DNA of 64,000 nt. It comes from Chitinophaga varians. Lineage in GTDB: Bacteria; Bacteroidota; Bacteroidia; Chitinophagales; Chitinophagaceae. The notes under the pieces were generated by a model that ran no database searches, was not told the origin of the DNA, and worked only from the letters and a program-made list of their open reading frames with translations. The position numbers and the translations under genes are program-made. The DNA is taken from assembly GCF_012641275.1 (NCBI RefSeq), contig NZ_JABAIA010000002.1:744001-808000 (forward strand), given 5' to 3'. Shown one piece after another: positions 52,417 through 61,122 of this stretch. The stretch's first letter is position 1, and each line of letters opens with the position of its first letter.

Positions 52417-52848
52417 TTATTTGAATACACAGTTCTTCTCTGTCCACCACGGAAGCACCTCAAAACGCAACCTCCCCGCACGTACCGCCGGATCTTCCTT
52501 CACCAGCTGCTCCGCTTCCAGACTGTCCCTGCAATCCAGTATAAATATTCCCTTCATATCGCCATCATTATCAAAAGGGCCTGCTACCAGCAATTTGCCG
52601 GTCTGCGCCAGTTGTTGTATATGCTGCAGGTGGGCGGACTGAATACCGGCGGCTGCTACTGCCGGCTGATCGCGGTGTGGGCCGTTCTTCAAAAAGACCA
52701 TCCAGTAACGTTTCATGTTCGGGTTGACGCTTGTCTCTTTCCTGGCTTCATGGACAGATGGTGATTGCAAAGTAGCGGGATGAAAAGATACTATCACGAT
52801 AACCAGAAATCCCAGCAGAAAAATTGCAGGAATAACTTTGCTTGCCAT
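52417..52848 (-). CDS. YCII-domain protein with N-terminal membrane anchor
   Basis: This 143-residue protein has an N-terminal hydrophobic segment (VIPAIFLLGFLVIVIVSF) that anchors or exports it. A YCII-like ferredoxin-fold domain follows (YWMVFLKNGPHRDQPAV... HLQHIQQLAQTGKLLVAGPFDNDGDMKGIFILDC in pieces). YCII domains often carry a His-Asp pair; the biological role is unknown. An unusual feature is export of a normally cytoplasmic domain. The spacer to the divergent acyl-CoA dehydrogenase contains degenerate 7-bp repeat debris. Confidence 0.8.
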   Translation of the reverse strand: MASKVIPAIFLLGFLVIVIVSFHPATLQSPSVHEARKETSVNPNMKRYWMVFLKNGPHRDQPAVAAAGIQSAHLQHIQQLAQTGKLLVAGPFDNDGDMKGIFILDCRDSLEAEQLVKEDPAVRAGRLRFEVLPWWTEKNCVFK

Positions 52849-53038
52849 ACGGGTATTTTCACCGAAGGTAGACAATCAATGACGAATTGTGAATTAGAAT
52901 TAAATTAAGAAATGATGATGAATGATTGATTCCTAATGTGTTAGCGAGGCCCGCCATTAGCCGTTACCGTTATAGGCGGCGCGCCACCCGCCGTTCGTAA
53001 GTCGTAATTGGTTATATTGGGTTATTAAACATGAACAG

Positions 53039-54217
53039 ATGTCTAAAGATTTATTCCAGTCACCGGATTATTATGCTGTAGATGGTTTGTTGACAGAAGA
53101 ACACCTGTTAATCCGCGATACAGTAAGGCAGTGGGTAAAGAAAGAGGTTTCGCCCATTATTGAAGATTATTGCCAGCGTGCCGAATTCCCTTCGCAGATT
53201 TTAAAAGGGCTTGGCGAACTTGGCTGTTTTGGCCCTACTATCCCGCAGGAATACGGCGGTGGCGGCATGGACCATATTGCCTATGGACTGATGATGCAGG
53301 AGCTGGAACGGGGTGACAGCGGCATCCGCTCCACAGCTTCGGTGCAGGGCTCGCTGGTAATGTACCCCATTTTTACTTTCGGCAGTGAAGCACAGAAAAA
53401 GAAATACCTGCCCAAACTGGCCTCAGGCGAATGGATGGGCTGCTTTGGCCTCACCGAGCCAGACCACGGTTCCAATCCGGCAGGCATGATCACCAACTAC
53501 CGCGAAGACGGCGACCACGTGATCCTCAACGGCGCTAAAATGTGGATATCCAACGCGCCATTTGCACAAATAGCGGTGGTATGGGCTAAAGACCCCGAAG
53601 GCGTTATCCGCGGCCTCATTGTGGAACGTGGCATGGAAGGTTTTACCACACCGGAAACGAAAGGTAAATGGAGCCTGCGCGCCAGCGCTACCGGTGAACT
53701 GGTGTTCGATAACGTGAGAGTGCCCAAAGAAAATATTCTGCCACTGGTAAAAGGACTGAAAGGGCCGCTCAGCTGCCTTTCTTCTGCCCGCTATGGTATT
53801 GCATGGGGCGTGATCGGCGCCGCGATGGACTGCTACGACACCGCCCTGCGTTATTCAAAGGAACGTAACCAGTTCGGCCGCCCTATCGGTGGTTTCCAGC
53901 TTACACAAAAGAAACTCGCTGAAATGGTGACGGAGATCACTAAAGCGCAGCTCCTCAACTGGCGCCTCGGGGTCTTGAAGAATGAAGGAAAAGCCACGCC
54001 GGCACAGATTTCCATGGCCAAGCGCAACTCCTGTGAAGTGGCTACCAAAATAGCCCGCGATGCCCGCTCTATTTTAGGTGGCATGGGCATCACCGGTGAA
54101 TTCCCTGTTATGCGGCATATGATGAACCTGGAAAGCGTGCTTACCTATGAAGGAACGCATGAGATCCACCTGCTGATCACAGGTATGGATGTTACCGGCT
54201 TTGACGCGTTTAAATAA
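53039..54217 (+). CDS. gcdH: acyl-CoA dehydrogenase, glutaryl-CoA dehydrogenase type
   Basis: A 392-residue FAD flavoprotein. Key segments are DSGIRSTASVQGSLVMYPI (the Arg that binds the glutaryl carboxylate), GCFGLTEPDHGSNPAGM, the flavin region WISNAPFAQIAVVWAK and the catalytic Glu in LTYEGTHEIHLLITG (about 370). Glutaryl-CoA dehydrogenase converts glutaryl-CoA to crotonyl-CoA in lysine and tryptophan breakdown. The substrate call rests on the RS-SVQ-SLVM motif and is likely but not certain. hbd, 4 kb away, could act on the product. Confidence 0.9.
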   Translation: MSKDLFQSPDYYAVDGLLTEEHLLIRDTVRQWVKKEVSPIIEDYCQRAEFPSQILKGLGELGCFGPTIPQEYGGGGMDHIAYGLMMQELERGDSGIRSTASVQGSLVMYPIFTFGSEAQKKKYLPKLASGEWMGCFGLTEPDHGSNPAGMITNYREDGDHVILNGAKMWISNAPFAQIAVVWAKDPEGVIRGLIVERGMEGFTTPETKGKWSLRASATGELVFDNVRVPKENILPLVKGLKGPLSCLSSARYGIAWGVIGAAMDCYDTALRYSKERNQFGRPIGGFQLTQKKLAEMVTEITKAQLLNWRLGVLKNEGKATPAQISMAKRNSCEVATKIARDARSILGGMGITGEFPVMRHMMNLESVLTYEGTHEIHLLITGMDVTGFDAFK

Positions 54218-54253
54218 CGGCATGTTTTTATGAGCAGGTAAACTGGAGGCAAT

Positions 54254-55432
54254 ATGACTTACCTGACACGCACTGTCTGGATATTATCCTGTATTAGCCT
54301 GGTAACGGACATTGCCAGTGAGATGCTTTATCCCGTTATGCCGATATACCTGCAAAGCATCGGCTTTTCCGTATTGTTGATCGGTGTGCTGGAAGGCATC
54401 GCGGAGGCCACTGCCGGTTTAAGTAAAGGATATTTCGGAAAGTTATCAGACCATACCGGCAGGCGTACGCCGTTTATTCGCCTGGGGTATGGTCTGAGTG
54501 CCGTCTCCAAACCAATGATGGCGGTCTTTGTTTACCCGCTCTGGATATTTTTCGCCCGGGCTGTTGACAGACTGGGAAAAGGCATCCGCACAGGCGCCAG
54601 GGATGCATTGTTGTCTGATGAGGCAACCACCGCTACCAAAGGCCGTGTGTTTGGCTTTCACCGTTCCATGGACACACTGGGCGCGGTGTTGGGGCCTTCG
54701 CTGGCGCTGTTGTTCCTCTATTATTACCCAGGCCGTTACCGCAATATGTTCCTGTTGGCTTTTATTCCCGGGTTACTGGCCATCGTTTTTTCGTTATACC
54801 TCAAAGAACGTTCTGCTACTCCCAAAGAGAAAACCGAGCCTGTCCGTTTTTTTGCTTTTTTAGGTTACTGGAAAGAAAGTCCTGCCATATACCGCAAACT
54901 GGTAGTGGGTTTGCTGATATTTACCTTAAGCAATAGCTCCGATGTCTTTTTGCTGTTGCGGATAAAACAGGCCGGTCTGGGTGATACCGCCACTATTGGC
55001 ATTTATATTTTTTACAATCTCGTATATGCATTGGCGGCTTTCCCGCTGGGCATACTGGCAGACCGTATCGGCCTGAAAAAAATATTTATAGCAGGGCTGG
55101 TGTTGTTTGTGCTGGTATATGCGGGAATGAGCATTACCGGAAACTGGTATTGGTACGGCAGCTTGTTTTTACTATACGGATTGTATGCTGCAGCTACGGA
55201 AGGAATTTCTAAAGCCTGGATCAGCAATATCACGAGCAAAGCCGATACGGCCACGGCTATCGGTACTTTTACCGGTTTTCAGAGTATTTGCACTATGGCG
55301 GCAAGTTCCCTCACCGGTTGGATATGGTTCCAGTTTGGAGCGGTGGCCGCTTTCCTGGCAACGGCCGGCATGGCCTTCATGGTAGTAGTTTATCTGTTGT
55401 TTTTTGTTCCTGCGCCGGATACTGCTGTATAA
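54254..55432 (+). CDS. MFS transporter
   Basis: This 392-residue membrane protein has about twelve hydrophobic segments. The family loop motif appears as KGYFGKLSDHTGRRTPFIRLGYGLSAVSKP between TM2 and TM3. A second-half copy reads GILADRIGLKKIFIAG. TM4 region RLGKGIRTGARDALLSDEA is typical of the AraJ/YbcL-like drug-efflux branch. It follows gcdH by 36 bp and may be co-transcribed. The substrate cannot be told. Confidence 0.88.
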   Translation: MTYLTRTVWILSCISLVTDIASEMLYPVMPIYLQSIGFSVLLIGVLEGIAEATAGLSKGYFGKLSDHTGRRTPFIRLGYGLSAVSKPMMAVFVYPLWIFFARAVDRLGKGIRTGARDALLSDEATTATKGRVFGFHRSMDTLGAVLGPSLALLFLYYYPGRYRNMFLLAFIPGLLAIVFSLYLKERSATPKEKTEPVRFFAFLGYWKESPAIYRKLVVGLLIFTLSNSSDVFLLLRIKQAGLGDTATIGIYIFYNLVYALAAFPLGILADRIGLKKIFIAGLVLFVLVYAGMSITGNWYWYGSLFLLYGLYAAATEGISKAWISNITSKADTATAIGTFTGFQSICTMAASSLTGWIWFQFGAVAAFLATAGMAFMVVVYLLFFVPAPDTAV

Positions 55433-55502
55433 TAGTTCCGAAGGAAAACCCCGCCACAAAATATTATCTTACCTGCCCGTTATCCATGTTATCTGTTTTT
55501 TT

Positions 55503-56522
55503 ATGAAGATGATTTTATTGCTTTTGATGAGCGTGTGTACTGTGGCTGCAATACAGGCGCAGGAGCGACCGCTGAAACTGGTGGCTTGTGAAGGAAAGGC
55601 GCAGGGCACCTATTACATCGTGAAATACCTGGCTCCGGACACGACGTCGCTGCAGGGCCGTATTGATTCAGTGTTTGCGGTGATTGACCAGTCGCTGTCG
55701 TTGTACAGGCCCGGTTCCCTCATCAACCAATTCAACGCCTCCGGCGATGTGAAAATGGACGAGCATATGCGGAACGTAGTGGATAAAGCTATCTATGCCA
55801 GTAAAGCGACCAACGGCATTTTTGACATTACGGTGAAACCGCTGGTATATCTCTGGGGGTTCGGTGTGACCAAACCTTCTTTCAAAGGTGTACCGCCGGC
55901 AGACAGCATCAAAAAGGCATTATCGTATGTGGGTTACCGTTATTTATCCGTAAAAGGTGATCATCTCACTACAACAAAAAAAGGTGTACAGATAGATTGT
56001 AATGGTATTGCGCAGGGATATACGGTAGATGTGCTGGGGAGGTTCCTGGAGCAGCAGGGCATTCAAAATTATCTCGTGGACGTAGGAGGGGAGCTGTGTG
56101 CCAAAGGCGTGAACCAGCAGGGTAAAAGCTGGCGTATTGGCGTTGAGCGGCCATCGCCCGGCGACACCACGTATGAACCGATACAGGCCATGGTGGAACT
56201 GAAGGATAAAGGTATTGCCACCAGCGGCAACTATCGCCGTTTTTTTGACCAGGGGCGTACCCGTTTTGCGCATACCATTGATCCGGTGACGGGCGTGGCC
56301 TTGCACAATCACATCATCAGCGTGACCGTGATAGCGAAAGATTGTTTTACCGCAGATGCATTTGATAATCCCCTGATATTAATGGGAGTGGAAAAAGGAT
56401 TGAAATTTATAGCACAACATCCGGCGTACGGACTGGAAGCGCTGTACATCTACAAGGCTGCGGATGGCAGCATCAAAGAGGCTTACAGCAAAGGTTTCAG
56501 CCGGTACTTTTTTGTGCCATAA
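55503..56522 (+). CDS. apbE: FAD:protein FMN transferase
   Basis: A 339-residue exported flavin transferase that attaches FMN to a threonine of target proteins such as Na+-NQR or RnfG. The signal peptide ends AAIQAQ. Conserved parts are GKAQGTYYIVKY, NGIFDITVKPLVYLWGFG and DCNGIAQGYTVD. NYLVDVGGELCAKG and ATSGNYRRFF follow, and HTIDPVTG and TADAFDNPLILMG carry the Mg/FAD-binding residues. The start at 55503 (MKMILLLLM) is preferred over 55404, which would overlap the MFS gene. No nqr or rnf gene is in the window. Confidence 0.94.
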   Translation: MKMILLLLMSVCTVAAIQAQERPLKLVACEGKAQGTYYIVKYLAPDTTSLQGRIDSVFAVIDQSLSLYRPGSLINQFNASGDVKMDEHMRNVVDKAIYASKATNGIFDITVKPLVYLWGFGVTKPSFKGVPPADSIKKALSYVGYRYLSVKGDHLTTTKKGVQIDCNGIAQGYTVDVLGRFLEQQGIQNYLVDVGGELCAKGVNQQGKSWRIGVERPSPGDTTYEPIQAMVELKDKGIATSGNYRRFFDQGRTRFAHTIDPVTGVALHNHIISVTVIAKDCFTADAFDNPLILMGVEKGLKFIAQHPAYGLEALYIYKAADGSIKEAYSKGFSRYFFVP

Positions 56523-56556
56523 AATAAAAACCCCGCTCCGTATAAACGAAGCGGGG
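56521..56556 (-). terminator. terminator after the outer-membrane barrel gene
   Basis: CCCCGCT / AGCGGGG (56531-56537, 56550-56556) forms a 7-bp GC-rich stem. On the minus strand it is followed by TTTTTATTTT. It lies in the convergent spacer with apbE and may serve both. Confidence 0.75.
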
Positions 56557-56601
56557 CACATTCTCACTATTTCTCTTTCATGAATATGGATAAAAAAAGT
56601 T

Positions 56602-57222
56602 TTAGTGTATGTGTACTTTAATACCAATATTTCCCTGAATGCTATTAAAGCTGGTGATCTCGTTGAACTTGTACGGCGCATAGTTGTACCGTACATTGGC
56701 GTTGAACATGACCGGTGAGTAGCGGCCGAAAGGCACGTTGATGCCTACTTCCGGGCTGACCATGAACTGCCAGCTGTTTTTCTTGTCTACAAACTCGCCC
56801 CAGTATTTTTCATAGTTCATATTAGCCGCGCCAATACCGAGCACACCATAAGGAATAACTGTGCTGGTGGCAGGCGTGAAGGCATAGCCCACAGTGGCTT
56901 GCAACGGTATTACCTGCAAGGTGCGGGACTGTACCGCAGATACGTCTCCTTGTTTATCTGGATATACCGCGCGGGGCAGTCTCTCGTAGAAATCCTGGAA
57001 TCCGCTGCGAACGCCCACAGACAGGCGGTCGTTCAGCATATAGGACAGGCCGGCGGACCAGCCACGGAAGCTGGTTTTATTGGCATAGTCCTTTACAGAA
57101 CCAAAAGGTTGGGCAATGGAATAGTTGAGGTCTATGGACAAAGGCGGACGGCTTTGCGCAGACACAGCCTGTGCAGCGATACATCCCGCAAAAATCAGCA
57201 GCCAGTTTTTTATCTTTTTCAT
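56602..57222 (-). CDS. outer-membrane beta-barrel protein
   Basis: A 206-residue protein with a signal peptide ending AVSAQ. It has alternating aromatic/hydrophobic strands (GWSAGLSYMLNDRLSVGVRSGF, VNVPFGRYSPVMFNANVRYNY) and a C-terminal GNIGIKVHIH strand. The size fits an eight-stranded OmpX/OmpW-like barrel (PF13505). It lies 33 bp downstream of the DUF4136 lipoprotein gene and is probably co-transcribed with it. Confidence 0.85.
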   Translation of the reverse strand: MKKIKNWLLIFAGCIAAQAVSAQSRPPLSIDLNYSIAQPFGSVKDYANKTSFRGWSAGLSYMLNDRLSVGVRSGFQDFYERLPRAVYPDKQGDVSAVQSRTLQVIPLQATVGYAFTPATSTVIPYGVLGIGAANMNYEKYWGEFVDKKNSWQFMVSPEVGINVPFGRYSPVMFNANVRYNYAPYKFNEITSFNSIQGNIGIKVHIH

Positions 57223-57255
57223 CTCTCTATCAATTTAAAATTTTCGGAATGGACT

Positions 57256-57897
57256 TTATTTGCTTTTGCTCAGGTAAGCTGATTGTGCAAAGGAAGCCTG
57301 TACCATCGGGTCTACGTTGCTGGTGTTCCACACGCCTGAGCCACGCCACAGCGCATTCCAGATAACGTTGAACTTGTCGTTTTTGGCGTTTTTCAGATCG
57401 AAGAGATCGATGGCTGTCTGTCTTTCGTTTACCTGGTACACGGTGTAGTAAGAAGGCCAGTACCAGCCACCGCCGGGATAACCCCACCAGCCTGCGTCCC
57501 AGTAGCCCGGGCCGCCCCACCAGCCTGGATTCCAACCGATGCTTGTATAGGAGTTGTCGATACGGGTAAGGTTAATGCCCAGATCAGGTTTGGCGGATTT
57601 GTCCACCAGTGTGTAACCTCTCTGTTTCATGGCTGCCGTTACGGAAGCAATCAGTTGCTGGTCGTAGGTGGTCAGTGCTTTTTTGGCAGAATCACTGTTT
57701 CTGCTCAGCACGGCCACGGAGTCAACGATGCTGAAAGTAGAATAGGAAGTAAAATCAACGGTACTGTCGTGGTTGGTGATATAAATCCTGGACTCCTCGT
57801 CTGTCATGTCTTTCAAGGGGTCTTTACGGCAGCTGCTGATGGAAATCATTGCCACTAGAGCGGCAACAGCACTTAGTAAATACATTGTTCTTTTCAT
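57256..57897 (-). CDS. DUF4136 lipoprotein
   Basis: This 213-residue protein has a lipobox SISSC (cysteine 23) followed by RKDPLKD. The DUF4136 domain opens with VDFTSYSTFSIVDSVAVL and includes a Trp/Gly/Tyr-rich insert of about 35 residues (WNPGWWGGPGYWDAGWWGYP). It ends with an IDLFDLKNAKNDKFNVIWNALWRG strand region. DUF4136 proteins are surface or periplasmic lipoproteins of unknown function common in Bacteroidota. It is probably co-transcribed with the outer-membrane barrel gene. Confidence 0.88.
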   Translation of the reverse strand: MKRTMYLLSAVAALVAMISISSCRKDPLKDMTDEESRIYITNHDSTVDFTSYSTFSIVDSVAVLSRNSDSAKKALTTYDQQLIASVTAAMKQRGYTLVDKSAKPDLGINLTRIDNSYTSIGWNPGWWGGPGYWDAGWWGYPGGGWYWPSYYTVYQVNERQTAIDLFDLKNAKNDKFNVIWNALWRGSGVWNTSNVDPMVQASFAQSAYLSKSK

Positions 57898-58129
57898 ATC
57901 CTCGCGTATTAATTTTTATGATAGGTCTCTTCCGTAAAGGTTAACAGCGGAATGCGTGTCAAATGTTAACATATAACGCCGGCTGGCACGCGGCTGCAGG
58001 GAAGTTTCCGTTTATTCCTATTATTCAACGCTTTGGATAGAAAGATGTTACAGGAAGTTTAGTCGTTAATTGTTAAGGGAATCTTAAAATGAAAATTGGG
58101 TTAACAAAATGAGCTTTTAACAAAGATGA

Positions 58130-58759
58130 CTAATTTAATATGTTTTTGGAAACTAATGCATCTTTTAACTGCTCCGGATGAACGAAATGGACGCTGTCGA
58201 TACCTTGTGCTTCCGCCGCTTTTACATTGCGGAGATTGTCATCGATAAACAGCGCGTGATCTGCATCTACCTGATAACGGTTGAGCAGTAACTGATAAAA
58301 AGAGGGAGAGGGTTTGCGTTGTTTTTCGCGGCCGGACACCACGATACCGTCAAACCATTGCAGGAAGGGGAATTCCACCAGGGCGAGGGGGAATGTTTCG
58401 TTGGACCAGTTGGTGAGTGCATATAATTTGTATTTACCGCTGTCTTTCAGTTGGCGGAGCAGTTGTACAGATCCCGGGATTTCTCCGTTGAGCATTTCCT
58501 TCCAGCGGCCGTAGTAGGCGCGTATCTGGGCTTCATGTGCCGGATGGCTGGCCACCAGCATTTCGGTAGCTTCCTGCAGGCTTCTGCCGGCGTCCTGTTC
58601 TTCATTCCAGTCGGATGTGCAGATGTTCTGCAGAAAACTGTCCATTTCTGCTTCTGTCGCAAATATTTTGCGGTAGAGGTAACGGGGATTCCAGTCGATC
58701 AGTACTGATCCCAGATCAAAAATAATTGTGTCGTACACGTTCTTCGTTTGGCTTTTCAT
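58130..58759 (-). CDS. HAD-superfamily phosphatase (subfamily IA)
   Basis: A 209-residue hydrolase. Motif I is IIFDLGSVLIDWNP (nucleophile Asp near 14), motif II is YALTNWSNETF, the lysine of motif III is in GREKQRKPSPSFYQLLLNRY, and motif IV is ALFIDDNLRNVKAA. It resembles YihX-type sugar phosphatases by motif I. The DUF2130 gene lies 32 bp upstream on the same strand. Substrate unknown. Confidence 0.9.
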   Translation of the reverse strand: MKSQTKNVYDTIIFDLGSVLIDWNPRYLYRKIFATEAEMDSFLQNICTSDWNEEQDAGRSLQEATEMLVASHPAHEAQIRAYYGRWKEMLNGEIPGSVQLLRQLKDSGKYKLYALTNWSNETFPLALVEFPFLQWFDGIVVSGREKQRKPSPSFYQLLLNRYQVDADHALFIDDNLRNVKAAEAQGIDSVHFVHPEQLKDALVSKNILN

Positions 58760-58791
58760 AGGTTAATGAGACAATTAGAAAGCGATTGAGT

Positions 58792-60090
58792 TTAAAGGTT
58801 GTCTGATATTTCATCAGCAGCGTCTTCCAGTAGTTTGAGATCTACGGAGTCGCTGCCGGCGATACCTTCGATGGAACCTTTGATATGAGCAGCGTTGAGT
58901 AGTACTTTTTCCAGCTGTTTTTCGCGGGCTTTCCATAGTTTTTCCATGGCATCGCGCTCGCGTTGGATGGAGAGCTTCATGGCCATGAAACCCTCCCGGA
59001 TAGCCTTCCATTGCTCAGCAAATTCTGTGCTGGTGAGGTAGCCGTACAGCATATGCATTTTATCTCCTTTGTTTTCCTGTGTGCGGATACTCCCGGCGAT
59101 TTTGATGATACTGTCCCGCAGCACATAGGCGAGTGATTTCACTTCTGCGAAAGTACAGATCCAGATACCTTCTTTTTCGCCGAAGCGTTCCATATCGCGG
59201 GGCATGGTCTGGGTAACGAGGATGGCCACGTCTATGCCCTGGCTGCGCATATCGGCTTTCAGTTTCTCTACCCAATCACGTGCAAATTCTTTGGTCCTTT
59301 TGCTTTCGTAGATAATGCGGCCGCATTCCTGACCGAAGGAGTTGCGTATCAGTTGCACACAGTCGGCGCCACGCACCCCTTTGCCTACCGGTGTGACCTC
59401 GTCAAACGGGAAGGTGCTGCGGAGCATTTCCTCCAGCACCAGTTCCTGCACTTCGCCCTGCAATTGGGTGGAGCCCTGTTCTGCGCGGCGTTTCATTTCT
59501 TCCGCCAGTTTACGCTGGTCTTCCAGTTGTTTTTCCAGTTCGCGCATGCGCATCTGGTATTCGGTATCTTTCAGTTTATTGCGTTCTGCTTCTTCCGTGC
59601 GTATTTTCTCCGCCAGTTCGCCACGGGCTTCCATCAGCCTTTTCTGCAGGTCCAGCTCCAGTTCCGTTTCTTTATTTTTCAGTTCCTGTTCTTTCCGGAG
59701 GAATTCCAGTTCCTGTTTGCGGGCTTCACGCAGCCGGGCTTCCTGTTCCTGGTTGGCTTCACGGAGGGTGGCCAGCTGGTTGTCGAAATCTGCAGTGATG
59801 GATTTGCGCAGCTCTTCAGCCAGGCTTTCCTGTAAGCGCTTTTTTTCCGATTGTACGCGTTGGATAACTTCCTGTTCCTGCTGCTGCCGGAGTATCTCTA
59901 TCTGCTGGCGCTCCTGCGCCATGCGGTTTTTTTCTGTTTGCAGGCTGGTCTTTTCGGCCTGCAGGGAATCGAGGCGCTTGCGCCATTCAGATTCCATTTT
60001 CCCCCTCATTTCCTTCTCGATGTCTGCAGCAAATGCATCCTCCATGACAAACTGGTGTCTGCAATTGGGACAGGTAATAGATGTTCCCAT
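58792..60090 (-). CDS. DUF2130 domain protein with long coiled coil
   Basis: A 432-residue protein. The N-terminus holds a CPNCRHQF element resembling half a zinc ribbon (only one CxxC is present). A highly charged coiled coil of roughly 200 residues (rich in Glu, Lys, Arg and Gln) follows. The DUF2130 domain starts near 215 (LEEMLRSTFPFDEVTPVGKGVRGADCVQ) and includes IIYESKRTKEFARDWVEKLKADM, which resembles a nuclease-type fold with E-x-K. Its role is unknown. The fold hint to PD-(D/E)XK is inference. Confidence 0.85.
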   Translation of the reverse strand: MGTSITCPNCRHQFVMEDAFAADIEKEMRGKMESEWRKRLDSLQAEKTSLQTEKNRMAQERQQIEILRQQQEQEVIQRVQSEKKRLQESLAEELRKSITADFDNQLATLREANQEQEARLREARKQELEFLRKEQELKNKETELELDLQKRLMEARGELAEKIRTEEAERNKLKDTEYQMRMRELEKQLEDQRKLAEEMKRRAEQGSTQLQGEVQELVLEEMLRSTFPFDEVTPVGKGVRGADCVQLIRNSFGQECGRIIYESKRTKEFARDWVEKLKADMRSQGIDVAILVTQTMPRDMERFGEKEGIWICTFAEVKSLAYVLRDSIIKIAGSIRTQENKGDKMHMLYGYLTSTEFAEQWKAIREGFMAMKLSIQRERDAMEKLWKAREKQLEKVLLNAAHIKGSIEGIAGSDSVDLKLLEDAADEISDNL

Positions 60091-60146
60091 AATTTCAGTA
60101 CAAAAATTACGTAAAGATAGGGTTTAGAAAGGTTTGGCGGGTACGA

Positions 60147-60177
60147 ATAAAAAAAGGAAGGAACATGACTTCCTTCC
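60147..60177 (-). terminator. minus-strand terminator
   Basis: GGAAGGAA / TTCCTTCC with a 6-nt loop is followed on the minus strand by TTTTTTT. It lies in the 308-bp spacer 60091-60398, upstream of the DUF2130 gene, and ends the transcript of the 111-residue secreted protein. The spacer also has an 8-bp inverted repeat (TAGCAATA 60202-60209 / TATTGCTA 60249-60256) and no open frame of note. Confidence 0.75.
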
Positions 60178-60398
60178 GGTCTGGATAAACGGCACAAACA
60201 ATAGCAATAAGGTTTTTCAATAAGATAGTTAAATTTCCTGTCTGGGGCTATTGCTAAGTTCCTTCTTTATTATTAGCTGGGCGTTAAGAAATCATGATGG
60301 AATTGTTAAGAAATGAGGTGCCGGCGAAAGGGTGGATAAACGACTGAACATCGTTTTTAAAAAAATGGTATTCAGCCGTTTATGCCTGGAGGCCTGGA

Positions 60399-60734
60399 TT
60401 ATGATACTGTGACATTCATGTTGGTGTCTGTTATGATTCCGCCTCCACTTGCAGGTGACAGGTCATCTGAAACAATAGAATAATAATCTCCAATGTTTGC
60501 CTGTAAGACAATTCCTCCTGCGAAGAAAGTATAGGTCTGACTTCCGCTGGTGGAACTCAGAATGGTGATGTGTCCGCGGCTAACCCATTGTCCGTTGTAG
60601 CTGTAGGTGATATTGAACCAGATCTCCTGGGTGGCTTTCCTGACATAGGCCGTGGCTTTTGCATCCTGTGCAGTGGAAAAAGGAATAAGTCCCAAAAAGA
60701 GGGACAGAGTGGTTAAAAAGAGCAGCTTTTTCAT
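60399..60734 (-). CDS. small secreted protein of unknown function
   Basis: This 111-residue protein has a signal peptide ending PFSTAQ. The mature part is predicted to be beta-rich (ATAYVRKATQEIWFNITYSYNGQWVSRGHITI) with Gly/Ser/Thr-rich loops and no cysteine. No family is recognised. A single small domain with a VSRG-type strand could be a sugar- or surface-binding fold, but nothing proves it. Confidence 0.65.
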   Translation of the reverse strand: MKKLLFLTTLSLFLGLIPFSTAQDAKATAYVRKATQEIWFNITYSYNGQWVSRGHITILSSTSGSQTYTFFAGGIVLQANIGDYYSIVSDDLSPASGGGIITDTNMNVTVS

Positions 60735-60888
60735 ATGGGTTGTTTTTTTTGTAAAGTTAAGCTGCGGCCGCGCGTCTGGCTGTCAGTTAGCTGATGCGGA
60801 CCAGGTGTATTTATGGGCATGCCAGGAAAACAAATGGAAAATTGTTACGGTGATGGCCAACTGCTGCAAAGGTGAGCGCTGCTGTCAA

Positions 60889-60925
60889 AAACAAAAAATC
60901 CCCGCTCACCGAGCAGGGATTTTTT
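60889..60925 (-). terminator. terminator of tRNA-Leu
   Basis: On the minus strand, directly after the encoded CCA, AACAAAAAATCCC-N-GCTC pairs with GAGC-N-GGGATTTTTTGTT. The result is an interrupted stem of about 17 bp ending in a T-tract. Confidence 0.85.
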
Positions 60926-60928
60926 GTT

Positions 60929-61015
60929 TGGTGCGAAGGAGGAGATTCGAACTCCCAAGCCCTTTCAGGCACTACCACCTCAAAGTAGCGCGTCTACCAA
61001 TTTCGCCACCTTCGC
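60929..61015 (-). tRNA. tRNA-Leu(GAG)
   Basis: The complement folds as a class II tRNA: acceptor stem GCGAAGG / CCTTCGC, discriminator A and encoded CCA. The D stem is GCG/CGC, the anticodon stem CTACT/GGTAG with loop TTGAGGT (anticodon GAG), then a long variable arm typical of Leu. The T arm is GGGAG-TTCGAAT-CTCCT. It reads CTC and CTT codons. It stands alone with its own promoter and terminator. Confidence 0.95.
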
Positions 61016-61038
61016 ATCTTTTCTGGTAGAATGGGCTG

Positions 61039-61068
61039 CAAAAATAATGGCTTTTTAGAAATAAGCAA
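61039..61068 (-). promoter_or_regulatory. tRNA-Leu promoter
   Basis: TTG (61066-61068) and TATTTTTG (61039-61046) on the minus strand are 19 bp apart, the exact Bacteroidota consensus. The -7 box ends 23 bp before the tRNA 5' end. Confidence 0.75.
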
Positions 61069-61122
61069 ATTTATTTATGCTTTTTCTCAAAAATGTGTCT
61101 TTCCCGGCGGGGGTAAAACCGG

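Noticed and set aside
55404..55502. Extended ApbE start overlapping the MFS gene
   Set aside because: The signal peptide begins at 55503, and the longer start would place about 33 charged residues before it and overlap the upstream gene.
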